Source: Symbiodinium natans
Taxonomy: Eukaryota; Sar; Dinophyceae; Suessiales; Symbiodiniaceae
Reading direction: 5' to 3'
Assembly (NCBI GenBank): GCA_905221605.1
Contig: CAJNDS010002368.1
Coordinates: 73,501 to 137,500 of the forward strand
DNA: 64,000 nt
Part shown: one piece after another, positions 10,441 to 20,125 of the stretch
Layout: every line of letters starts with the position of its first letter
How positions within the stretch are numbered: position 1 is the first letter of the stretch
Notes under the pieces: generated by a model
Told to the model about the DNA's origin: nothing
The model's input: only the letters and a program-made list of their open reading frames with translations
Databases searched by the model: none
Position numbers and translations under genes: made by a program

Positions 10441-11067
10441 CCCCCTAAACCCTAAACCCTAAACCCTAATCCCCCCTCCACCTGCTTGGCCACAGCTTCG
10501 AGGAGGGCCTGCTGCCGAGCAGCCTCATGTGGGGCTGCGAAAAGGAACCACTACCACTTTGGGGGATTTGTTGAGGGTTTAGGGTTTAGGGGTTACGGTT
10601 TAGGCTTAGGGTTTAGGGTTTCGGGTTTAGGCTCTAGGGTTTAAGGAAGGAATCATTAAAAACTGCTTCAGGGCTTAGGGTATAGGGTTTGGGTCCTCAG
10701 GTTTGCTGTGGTCTGTTAGCGGAAGGGACGTAAGATCAAAGCCCTGGCCAAGCGAGCCAGTCTTGAAAGTTTGGGAGCATGCGGCCAAATCCCTGCAAAA
10801 CCGCGGTTTAGGGTTTAGGGTCCGGTGCTTAAACATCAGCTGACAAGCATGTGCCTTCAGAGACCAAAAAAAGTGACACCAGGAAGCCCCGGGAACTGGA
10901 GCAGCTTCTGCTACGTCTCCGTTTCCACTGCCGTGGTCAGAGTCGTCATCGGATACCACAAGAGGCTCATGCCGGCACAAGGACCACTTGCCTCGCGTAG
11001 CCAAAGCTCGGAGCCGCCGAGCTAGCCACCGTGGGAGAAGATGAGAAAGCAAGCCGACTACACTCAT
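5045..11067 (-). CDS. multi-exon gene of unknown function, partial model (gene B)
   Basis: Likely first exon 11067 to about 10830: an ATG, then an Arg-rich N-terminus (LPRWLARRLRALATRG) that could be an organelle-targeting peptide, then an acidic patch. Phase-consistent internal exons, minus strand: 10482-10534 (PHEAARQQALLEAVAKQ), 9918-9971 (VVKGAYTGHQATPGRKLQ), 8946-8974, 7913-7995 (starts LLEFLDVLIQQAG), 7404-7467 (RAAPGEELQEKGG), 6404-6484 (starts AWAAALARPEAAAAG), 5779-5850 (GLPGFENEQRRRRRLEQQRD, charged and probably helical) and about 5045-5105. Donors include GC at 7403 and 6403. Introns carry long telomeric arrays, TTTAGGG at the 5' end and CCCTAAA at the 3' end of the transcript. I do not recognise the family. 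The first exon junctions and the C-terminus (possibly 4740-4930) are unresolved. Confidence 0.5.
5652..5722. repeat. 9-bp CCCTCTCAA tandem array
   Basis: About eight copies of CCCTCTCAA, a lengthened CCCTAAA variant, inside an intron of gene B. The minus-strand translation (RGLRGLRGL) is an artefact of the repeat. Confidence 0.9.
6487..6608. repeat. homogeneous TTTAGGG array
   Basis: About 17 perfect units directly upstream, in transcript sense, of the exon starting at 6484. Together with the CCCTAAA-orientation array near 7280-7390 it bounds one intron with inverted repeats. Confidence 0.9.
6613..6701. mobile_element. family D MITE, right-truncated
   Basis: Begins CTTGGAGGTTCATGGTACTT and continues with the ATAAGCCCCTTAAGTGCCC core shared with 16045-16201 and 21105-21238. 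The right inverted repeat is missing. Confidence 0.65.
9777..9852. repeat. TTTAGGG array
   Basis: About ten perfect GTTTAGG units in the gene B intron between exons 9918-9971 and 8946-8974. Confidence 0.9.
10015..10310. repeat. TTTAGGG array with several variant blocks
   Basis: Perfect units to about 10100, then blocks of GTCTAGG, GTTGAGG and GTTTGGG. Transcript-wise this is the 3' half of a gene B intron. Confidence 0.85.
10407..10440. repeat. poly-C homopolymer
   Basis: About 33 consecutive C followed by CCCTAAA repeats in the same intron of gene B. Confidence 0.95.
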
Positions 11068-11446
11068 TACCGGTGGGGTATGAAATGAAAGTGGGAAGAT
11101 TGAGATAACATCGCCGGCACCGATGATGTCGTGCGTGTAGCATGATCAAAAGCAGTTCTTATCTCGTAAAATATATAGATCCTGAGCAATCACTGAGCCT
11201 CCTAAAAAAAAAGTGCGCGCGAACAGGGTATCGTTCCCAAGAACCAGAACCCTAAACCCTAAACCCAAAACCCAAAACCCAAAACCCTAAAACCTAAACC
11301 CTACACCCCACTGAACCCGCCCAAACCTCGTGGCTCAGAGGTTTAGGGTTTATAGGCTATAGGGTCTAATTAGGGCTGAGGGTCTAGGGTTTAGGGTTTA
11401 GGGTTTAGGGCTTAGGGTTTAGGGTGCGTTCCTGAGACACCCTGAA

Positions 11447-14400
11447 CCCGACACCCGTCTTTGTGGCTTTCTTGCCGGGGATCGGTTCCCAATCCTCTGC
11501 ACCCAAAACCCTACAAAGCCCAAACTCTACAAACCTTCAACCCTGAGCCCTCACCAGAAACCCTAAACCCTAAACCCCAAACCCTAAACCATTAAACCAT
11601 AAAACCCTAACCCTAAACCCTAAACCCTAAACCCTAAACCCTAGACCCTAGACCCTAAACCCGAAGCCACGCAGCTCGCCGCACCGTCACGAAGGCGTTC
11701 GAGGTCGTGAGGGGAGCTCCGCCCTCGGAAAGGAGGGCTATGGGGCTAGGGTTTACCCTAAGACTCGCACCCTAACCCCTAAACCCTAAACCCTAAACCC
11801 CAAACCCTAAACCCTAAACCCTAAACCCTAAACCTGAGACCCTAGACCCTAAACCCTAAGCCTCAACCACGAATCCACCCTTGCCTAGTACCACCTGCTG
11901 CTATAATTGTGGAGGGCGTGGGCCTGCGACTCCCATCAGCCTACTAGTAGTCTTTGGGGTCTAGCATTTGCCCAATTCCTCCACTTCCAGAGTTGCCAAA
12001 TCAAGAAACGTCAAGCCGTGACACGTTGAGGGTGAGTTGAAACGTCAGCCCGAATCTTGGGGACGAAATGAACCCTGAAACGGTTTATGGTTCATATACC
12101 TTAATGGGAATTATAGGAGTAAGGGATATGACCCCAATTTTAGGGTTCATTTGGTCATTAAGGAATCGGTGACCCACCGGCCTCTTTGCTAAACTCGTCC
12201 ATGGCCTCCTCCTGAAAAAACCCGGGTGTCCGATCGCCGGTAATAAAGTGGAGTGGTACTTTGGGTAGATGTCCTTCATATTGCAGCTCTATAAGAAGTA
12301 ATATATATATATATATATATGTATGTATATGTATAGTAGAGCAATATAGTGGAGTGGTACTTTGGGTATATTATGTCCTTCTTATGTGACGAAAATCGGG
12401 GGTACCTTGCTGAGGTCCTTATTCTATAAGGAAATCCTACTATTTGGGGTCTAGATTCGGGTCCCTTATTTTCGCAAACCCCCATACTGCAACTCTATAG
12501 GGAGTATATATGGATGATGTTGGCAATAAGTCAGGCTCTTGCATGAGGGCGCTATAGACCAAACATGTATAAGCACTACAGCATCATCTTCCCAAAACTC
12601 TGGCTCTCAGGTTTGGGGGTTTACTGTAGTGTTTTTTGAGGGTTTGGGCTTGGGCTTTGGGGTTTGGGGGGAGTGAGGGTCAGAGTTGGATTGCACACCT
12701 TGTAGGCAGCATTGGCCACGATCCAGGTGCGAAGCTCTAAACTGCTAAGTCTTCCTCTCTCACGCAGTGCACCTTGGACAGAGCTGTGTTAAAAAAAACG
12801 CGGGAGTATGCTGACATAACAATGCTGTCTTCTTTCAGGGTGCTTGAAAAGGAAGTCAATCCGCAGGAGTGCTATATAAAACCCCTACAAACCCCATAAA
12901 GAGAACCCGAAAAATTTCGAATGCATCCCTAAACCCTAAAACCCTTAGCCCTAAACTCTAAACTCTAAACCCCCCAAACTCCACGCCCCAAACCCCAAAG
13001 CCCGAAAAGACCTAAACCCTAAACCCTGGACCCCAAACCCCAAACACCAAACCCCAAACCCCAAACCCTAAACCCTAAACCTAAACCCTAATCCCTAAAC
13101 TCTAAACCCTAAACCCCAAAAGCCCTCAAGCTCCGCAGCTCCTCCGGCAGCTCCAAGAACGCCCGCCCGGTGGGTGAGCGGAAGGCGTAGAAGAGCATGA
13201 AAGGGAGACTGGTGCCCTGGACTTGGGGGGGGGGAGGGGAGGGGTTTAGGGTTTAGGGTTTAGGGTTTAGGGTTTAGGGTTTAGGGTTTAGGGTTTAGGG
13301 TTTAGGGTTTAGGGTTTAGGGTTTAGGGTTTAGGGTTTAGGGTTTAGGGTTTAGGCCCTAGACCCGAAACCCTAAACTCTGAACCCTTAACCCCATGGCC
13401 TAATCACGGAGCCCTAAGCCCTAAGCCTTGAGCCCTAACCCTGAACCCCTACACCCCTTAGGCCTAAACCCGAAACCCTGTTAGGGTTTCGGGTTTGGGG
13501 GACTCTGGCTTCAGGACGTGAAGGCTTGGGTGCAGCGTTTAGGTTTTGAGGGTTTCGGGTTTGAGGGCTTCGGGTTTAGGGTTTCAGGGCTTAGGGTTTG
13601 AGGGCTCAGGGTTGAGGGTTTAGGATTGAGGGTATCAATTAAGGTTTGGGGTTGACATTTACAGGCTAGGGTCTTAGGGCTTCTGGTGTGACTCAGCCGG
13701 CGCCAAACAAGTCCTATTATTTGAAGTTTACAAGGCGTCTTGGGTCTTCTGAGTTCGTGGTCGGCTATAAAGTTGATCCGGAAAATATTGCAGGGCTGGT
13801 AGGGGTTTTAGGGTTTGGGAAATCTTCCTTTGTGATGGCCTTGCTTTAAGGGGGGGTGTTGCGGTTGTGGGGGCTTGACGGAATTGTACGTTAGGCAGAC
13901 GTCCATCGCCTCCTCCCCCCCAAAACCTTAAACCCTGAAATTCTGAACCCCAAGCCCTCAACTCTAGACTCTACACCCCCCAAGGCCCCATCACTCCATA
14001 TCCCTACGTAGACCCTCGACCCTACACCCTAGACCCTAGACCCTAAACCCCACCCTGTAGAGGGCCCACAGAGCCTCTTCCACATGTCGCCGATCGCCCC
14101 AGAGACCCTCACCAGGACTCCAGTCTGCGGCCAAGCGCTGCGTGAATAGGCGGCCTTGTGTTCTTTTGGGGGGGTGGTTCGGATTGAGGGTATAGAGCTG
14201 TCTGGGCAAACATTTAAGGGTTGTACCTGGGACCCTTGAGGTTGTACCCGTGGGTTTGGGGGACCGTTCATAAGGATCCTGAAGATAGCCATATCCGGAG
14301 TATAATCTGGGGAACCTTTACCTAGGGGATCACCTTAGGGGTACGAGTCTAAATCCCTTGAGGAGAAAGCAGACTCCAAAACCCTACATCCCTGAACCCT

Positions 14401-17400
14401 AGTACTAGTACTAGTTCCCCCGAACCCGAAGCAACCAACCCCAAACCCCAATCCCCGAACCCCAAACCCTAACACTATTTAGGTGCTTCGGGGTCCAAAC
14501 CCTAAACTCTGAACCCTAAACACCAATTCATGCATTTGGGGTGCAAGGTGTTTACCAAGAAAAGCCCCGGCGTAGGAAGGCAAAACGCCGTGAAAACTTC
14601 AACAACAAAAGGCAACCCCAAACAAAGCCACTTCGGACGCAGCTCTCCCGAAACACAAGCACTAAGCACTGCGAGCCTTAAACCGCAAACCCGAACAAAG
14701 CCCTACAAACCCTAAGCCCCACACCCGAATTCAGCCCTAAACCCTAAACCCTGAACCCTGAACCCTAAACCCGAAACCCGAAACCCTAAACCCCAACTCT
14801 CCCCAGTCTGGGGCGCTGAAGGATTGCAGGAGCAGGAGCCGACGGTCTGAGGGCTGGCGGGACAGGACCTCTTGGACATCTAAGGCGGGCTTTTGTGGGG
14901 GTTTGCAGGGGTTGAAAAGGGTTTAGGGTTTAGGGTTTAGGGCTTAAGGTTTAGGGCCAGCCCCCTCCCCCCTCCCCCCTAGACCCTCCAACAGGCGCTA
15001 CCCGGAGTCTGGCAACTTGGAGTCCACTTGTTTAAGACTTTCTTTTCAGGTCTCAGGGCCATTGCGGTGCCTAACAAAAACGTTCTGAACCCGAAAACCA
15101 AAACTCACAAACCCTAAAACCCCCAAACCCAAAACACAAAAACCCTAAAACCCCTTACTAAAAGCCTCAAACCCGGAACCCCTCAACCCTAAACTCAGGG
15201 GCATTACGGTGCCTGACCCCTGAAACCCAAAAGCCCCAAAGCCCGGAACCTCTAAACCGCAAGCTCCAGCCCGTTTGCGGTTTAGGGTTTAGGGTTTAGG
15301 GATTAGGGTTTAGGGTTTAGGGTTTCTTCAGATCGTTTGGGGAGCCCCTGGGGAGCCTCCAGCACGCCTTCCAAGGCAGAAGCCCCCAGCGCTGGCGACA
15401 CCGTGGCCGCAAAAGGCCCTGAGCTGTCGAGGACATTCAGCCTCAGGGTCTGGAGATTCGGGTTTAGGGTTTAGGGTTTAGGGTTTAGGGTTTAGAGTTT
15501 AGGGCTTCGGGTTTCGGGTTTGGGGTGTAGAGTTAGAGCTAAGGATCTTAGGCTTGGTGCTTCGGATCAGCTCTAGGTTTCAGATTTTCGTCTAGGGCTG
15601 TGTGAGTGAAGGAAGCCTGCTTTAGTGCGGGCCCCCTGTTTGAAGTCAAGTTTTCTGGGGCCGTTCAGGACAAGGTGACTGTTTGGGGGTGCACGAAGGG
15701 ATCCTCTATTAAGTCAAATCGTCCGGGTGTCGCAATTAAGACCATCTAAACTCCTCTCCTTTAAAACCATGTAAAGACCGTGGACAACTTAACGAGAGCA
15801 AAAACCAGCTTCGACTGTTGGGGGGGGGGGGGGGGGGGGGGAGGGCACACTAAAGCAGGTGCAACATTATCAACCAAAACCTTACACCTTACAAACGCGA
15901 AGCCCTCCAAGCAAAAAAAACAAAAAACACAACCCTGCACCCTCAACGTTAAGCGCAAAACCCACAGCCTTAGAAGCCCTGTAAGCCTTTAACACACAAT
16001 CCAACAAAGGTGCGTTGAGAGCTGCAGTGTAACCCTAAACCTTACTTGGAGGTTCAGAGTACTTACTTTTGCTTGGAAACCATAATAAGTGTAGCTTTGA
16101 TTATAACCCACATCTCAGCCCCTTAAGTGCCCGAATAGGGTTATCATTGGGTTAAAAAAGTACAGTTATAATTGGGCTACTAAGTACCATGAACCTCCAA
16201 GTAGACACTAAACCCTGAACGGTCAGGGATTGGATTTGAGGGGCTTAGATGCCGCACGCTGCCTAAATCAAGAAGGGGTCGGCAGTCGGGTGGGAGAGTT
16301 CAAGCCAGTTGGCCCAAAAACGTAAAGCCCAACACCAAAACCAAACATGCTACAAACCGAAATGCCTAAACCCTATAGATTGGTACGAACAGTCCTAGGG
16401 ATTTTTGTACCCCAACCAGGACCCCATTTCTCAGGATCCAACTCCTGAAACCTCCACGGCTACTCCTGATCTCATCGACACTCTTGCTACTTTCGATCTC
16501 GCACACTCTCATTCAGGATTCAATGCCAAAACTGACAATCAAGTTCAATTCGATGGAGACCAGGATCGTCTGGTTCTTGCCACCAAAGCTGTTCCGGGAA
16601 CACTCGTCTACAAATACGAGGACTTAAAAGATTTCCAGATCAAATGGGTCTGCTACAACCAACCCCTATGATTAGCCTGCTACACGCTGCCCGAAAAAAG
16701 GGCCACCTTGGGGTTCAGGGCTTAGGGCCTAACAGTGGGCTAGGGTTGAGGGTTTAGGGTTTAGGGTTTAGGGCGAGTGGGTCGGGGTATCTACGCTGCC
16801 AAGCTTCACAAGTTCCATCGCCTTCTCGAAGCCGGAAGCATCGAACATGGCCTGGGCTGATAGGGTTCTTAAGGGAGGGGGTTCAAGGGGGTTTAGGGTT
16901 TAGGGTTTAGGGTTTAGGGTTTAGGGTTTAGGGTTTAGGCTTTAGGCTTCCCGAATACTCCCTGCTACTCTCTATGGCTCTCAAGGTTCCCTGAGGTTCC
17001 CTAAGTACCTAACCCCCTTGAACCCCCCTCCCTTAGGAACCCTATGCGCGTTCGGGAAAGTTCTCCGCAGCAAACCCTACCAGTAGCCCCAAAAACCAAC
17101 CTCTTTAGGGGGGGTTCCTGCTTATGATTTCCATATATATATATATATATATAGAAAAACACATTCTTCCCCCCCCCGGAACCCAAATTTTCGCTGATAA
17201 AGTGAAGATCCCATGACAAAGGCTATCAAAAATTATGGAAGAGGGGGGGGGGGGGCAAATACACTCATTTAGAATATATTATGTATGCATATGTTGTATA
17301 GCATATAGATACATATGTATGTATATATATATATATATATATTGTAGTACTTAAAAACAAAGGCTTGTTGGAGGAAGGTTGAAGCGACATGCACTGGAAA

Positions 17401-19667
17401 CTGCTTCGCGATGACAGACGGGCTCGTAGTGTGTAGTGCTCACGCGAAGTTGCGCATAGCCCATGCACAGAGCTTCCCCGTATCGACCCAAAGGTCTGAG
17501 TTCCGCATCCAGTAAAGATACTGGGCATTCCTAATCTTCATTCGCATTATTAAGCGACTTCCAGCCGCACAATGCTGATTCAGGGTGATACGGTCTTTCA
17601 TGAACCTCCATGCTCGGTCCATAATCTGGGCACCGTTCACATAGGACGGCGGCTTCCAGACGAATTTGCCATTGACCTTGACTCGCTTTTTTGCGTGGAC
17701 GACATTGTCATGAACAACTCCATCGATCTTCACATATATCCCGGTACCCTAAAGGGTTCCTTCTTATGATTTCCGTATAGATCCCCGTAAAAATGTAGGT
17801 TGCGTAAAAAAGGCAGGTTGTTTGGGCTACAGGTACAGCCTAGAGGCCCCAAACCCGAAATTCACGTTCAGGGCATTGGGGTTCCGTGGTCCTGCCCCCT
17901 CAAGATGCACCAATGGCTACTTTCGCCACTCTGGTCCCTATGTGCCCGACTCTACCGTGACCCCTAAATCCCGAAAACTCTAACCCCTATTTCCAAAAAA
18001 ACGAAACCCCAAAAGCCCGAACCACTAAATCCCAAAACCCCTAAACCCTTGTACAAAACCCTACATCCGTACCTAAACCCCTAAACCCTAAACCCTCAAC
18101 CCTAAACCCTATCAACCCAGGCCAAACACCTGAGCCCCATCCGAGGTGCGACGTTGGCGCGGTAGGGCCAGAAAACGTCGTCCTAGAACTCCCGGTTTAG
18201 GGAGAGGGTTAAGGGTTTAGGGTTTAGGGGTTGGGGTTTAGGGTTTAGGGTTTAGGGTTCAGGGTTAGGGTTTAGGGTTAAAGTTTAGAGTTTAGGGTGT
18301 AGGGTGTAGGGTTTAGGGTTTAGGGTTTAGGGTTGAGGGTTGAGGGTTGAGGGTTTAGGGTTTAGGTCCTAGGGCTATTTGGGTTTATAATCGAGGTAAG
18401 GGCACTAGGGTTGGGACTTGCCAAGGGCATCCCTCTCGCTTCGTTCGCACCCAGTAACTCAGAAAGCTTCTTTTCTAGACCCGGGACCTGGGAATAAAAA
18501 AAGGGTTTAAGGTTTATAGGGTTTAGGGGTTTAGGGTTTAGGGTTGAGGGTTGAGGGTTGAGGGTTTAGGGCTAGGAATAAACAGGGAACCCTTTTGGCT
18601 TATAAGGGAACCCCAACCCTAAAAAAAGGAAATAAGGGCGCTACTCCCGGTCCTAGTTTTCGTTCAGAGGCTTTAGACTCGTCTCGGTAGGCTTTATTAC
18701 GCTCTCGACTCCAACCAAATTCAGAAGCAGAGCCAGCAATTTCGGAGTGCAGGCTCTGCTGGAATAACACGTTTCACCCTAAAACCCTAAAGCCCGCAAC
18801 CTGGACAAAGGTTAGTGGTTTAGGTGTTAAGCACTCTTTTGAGGCTGCGGCCTGCAAGCAGCAGGGCTCTGGGTTCCGCGGCGGACAAGCGGATCACTTT
18901 CCAACACCTTTTTCAAAACCTATGCTCTAGACCCGGTGTCCACCCTCCACCCCCGATCTGTAAAACCCCAAATCTGCGAAACAAAAACAACTACAGCCAA
19001 GCTCCTCCCCCCCAAAGAAATCAACACCCAAACTCCTCATTAAGAACGTCCACCCTAGCCCTAAACCCTAAACCCGAGCTCCCCAATTCTTGCGCCTCGA
19101 GCAACCACAAAAGCCCTAAACCCTAAATCCCAAACCCCAAACCCCAAACCCCAAACCCCAAACCCCAAACCCCAAACCCCAAACCCCAAACCCCAAACGC
19201 CGCGCGAGCATCCAGAAGCCGATGCAGCGCCGAGCACAAGGCGTCCTTGCCGCCCGGCTGCGCCTTCGCTAAGGGCTTTTTGGGTTTTTTTGTAGGGTTT
19301 GGGGTTTTGGATTTCTTTGGCGGTCTTGGGGTTTTGTAGGGCTTTGGTTTGTTTGTCGAGTTTTGGGTTTTTGTTAAGTCTTTTGGTTTTCTTTTGGGGT
19401 TTGTTTTTGAAGTTTAGGGTTTTGGGGGGTTACCCCTAAACCCTAAACCCTAAACCCTAAACCCTAAACCCTAAACCCTAAACCCTAAACCCTAAACCCT
19501 AAACCCTAAACCCTAAACCCCAAACCCTAAACCCCAAACCCTCTTGAACACAAACCCACACAAAATGCTCCCCCCAAAATCCCTCAAACAAAAATCGACC
19601 TCCTTGGCCGTCTCGGCAAGGCCCTGCAGGCAGCGCCGCTGGAGCTCCAAGCGGCCCTGGATCTCTC
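11447..19667 (-). CDS. multi-exon gene of unknown function, partial model (gene C)
   Basis: Exons, minus strand: 19600-19667 (EIQGRLELQRRCLQGL...), about 19200-19263 (AQPGGKDALCSALHRLLDA), 18835-18896, 18672-18758 (QSLHSEIAGSASEFGW...), 18130-18182 (DDVFWPYRANVAPRMGL), 17885-17937, 16795-16856 (QAMFDASGFEKAMELVKLGS), 15330-15449 (starts TLRLNVLDSSGPFAATV), 14809-14889 (DVQEVLSRQPSDRRLLLLQS), 14054-14137 (WSPGEGLWGDRRHVEEALWA), 13124-13216 (TSLPFMLFYAFRSPTGRAFL), 11661-11745 and about 11450-11496 (DWEPIPGKKATKTG). Reading frames and phases agree across most junctions, using GT, GC and GA donors. The protein would be soluble and mixed-charge. I recognise no domain. Start and stop are not identified; it may continue upstream of 19667. 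The links 19.2 to 18.9 kb and 18.7 to 18.2 kb are the weakest. Confidence 0.5.
12070..12510. repeat. duplicated block with (TA)n and a family H copy
   Basis: Two related blocks: GTGGAGTGGTACTTTGGGTA at 12248 and again at 12350, each associated with a TGCARCTCTATA segment (12283 and 12488). A (TA)n microsatellite lies at 12300-12320. The second block is split by about 95 bp (12389-12482) that recurs at 58717-58807 (CGGGGGTACCTT ... CTATTTGGGG ... TATTTTCG). Confidence 0.6.
13239..13353. repeat. homogeneous TTTAGGG array
   Basis: About 16 perfect units next to a G-rich run, at the transcript 3' end of the gene C intron 13217-14053. The intron's 5' end has the complementary orientation (CCCTAGA and CCCTAAA on the plus strand just below 14053). 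Confidence 0.9.
15820..15841. repeat. poly-G tract
   Basis: About 21 G in an intron of gene C. Open frames on both strands run through it only because of low complexity. Confidence 0.9.
16045..16201. mobile_element. family D MITE, complete copy
   Basis: 157 bp with terminal inverted repeats: left CTTGGAGGTTCAGAGTACTT, right AAGTACCATGAACCTCCAAG. TA flanks both ends, compatible with a TA target-site duplication. No coding capacity. Located in an intron of gene C. Confidence 0.8.
16393..16671 (+). CDS. orphan open reading frame, plus strand, possible gene relic
   Basis: About 90 codons open from just after an in-frame TAG (16396-16398) to TGA. There is no ATG at the front; the frame enters through CTAGGGATTTTTGTACCCC. 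Composition looks like a real protein: Thr/Pro/Asp-rich start (SQDPTPETSTATPDLIDTL), then VQFDGDQDRLVLATKAVPG and DFQIKWVCYNQPL at the end. Codon use is even, with no telomeric repeat, unlike the surrounding sequence, and it runs against all modelled genes, inside an intron of gene C. It could be a captured or retroposed fragment, or the end of a mobile-element or viral protein. I do not recognise it. Confidence 0.4.
16861..17044. mobile_element. family J MITE carrying an internal TTTAGGG array
   Basis: 184 bp. Left TAGGGTTCTTAAGGGAGGGG and right CCCCTCCCTTAGGAACCCTA are inverted repeats, extended by GTTCAAGGGGG / CCCCCTTGAAC. Inside are seven TTTAGGG units followed by a CTCAAGGTTCCCTGAGGTTC block. 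Related copies: 29552-29690 and part of 200-260. It adjoins the gene C exon 16795-16856. Confidence 0.75.
17100..17780. mobile_element. segment with direct-repeat flanks and a transposase-like fragment
   Basis: GTTCCTGCTTATGATTTCC at 17114-17132 and GTTCCTTCTTATGATTTCC at 17756-17774 are near-identical direct repeats bounding about 640 bp. Between them are two (TA)n runs, a poly-G run and a minus-strand open frame that looks like part of a transposase. It lies in an intron of gene C. Confidence 0.5.
17440..17745 (-). pseudogene. transposase-like C-terminal fragment (IS1595/Merlin-like?)
   Basis: About 100 codons open on the minus strand after a TAG near 17748; there is no ATG at the front (it enters as GTGIYVKIDGVVHDNVVH). 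Visible pattern: HDNVVHAKKRV, then WKPPSYVNGAQIMDRAWRFM, then LIMRMKIRNAQYLYWMR. An H-x-x-V-x-H segment followed by G-A-x-x-I-[ED]-x-x-W-x-x-x-K resembles the C-terminal part of DDE transposases of the IS1595/Merlin type. This is a resemblance judged by eye. The N-terminal catalytic part is absent, so it would be a dead fragment. Confidence 0.35.
18474..18656. mobile_element. family B copy split by telomeric repeat
   Basis: Left part CTAGACCCGGGACCTGGGAATAA (shown here as its first and last segments: CTAGACCCGGGACC, GGGAATAAAAAAAGGG) is followed by TTTAGGG-type variants (about 18505-18570), then the element resumes as CTAGGAATAAACAGGGAACC and ends CTCCCGGTCCTAG. The TAGGAATAAA motif occurs on both sides of the telomeric insert. 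Its right end adjoins the gene C exon at 18672-18758. Confidence 0.5.
19132..19198. repeat. CCCCAAA array
   Basis: About nine perfect ACCCCAA units, a homogeneous variant of the telomeric repeat. Confidence 0.9.
19434..19545. repeat. CCCTAAA array
   Basis: About 13 perfect units plus two CCCCAAA variants, in the upstream part of gene C. Confidence 0.9.
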
Positions 19668-20039
19668 CTGAGGCGGGCGAGCTCTGGGCAGGGTGTAGCC
19701 CTAAACCCTAAACCCTATACCCCTGAACCCTAAACCCTATACCCCTGAACCCTAAACCCTAAACCCTAAACCCTGAACCCTGCTGAACCCTGAACCCTGA
19801 ACCCTAAACTATAGGGTGTAGGGTGGCCGATGGTCCTGAACAGCCTAGTTGTTCAGGAGCTTCAAGCCACGAAGCAGCCCCGCCCCCATTGAAGCCCCTC
19901 CCCCCACCCCGCCCCCTCTGCCAGCAGAATCCGAAGAGTGTGACCCCTAAACCCTGAATCCTAAACCCTAAACCCTAAACCGTAAGCCGTAAGGCGTAAA
20001 ACGTAAAACGTAAATCGTAAACCCTCAACCCCCACCCCC

Positions 20040-20125
20040 CCCCCCTCACCCCTCACCCCTCACCCCTCACCCCTCACCCCTCACCCCTCACCCCTCACCC
20101 CTCACCCCTCACCCCTCACCCCTCA
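20040..20125. repeat. CCCCTCA array
   Basis: About eleven perfect CCCCTCA units, followed by CCCTCAA and then CCCTAAA units: a staircase of variants. Confidence 0.9.
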
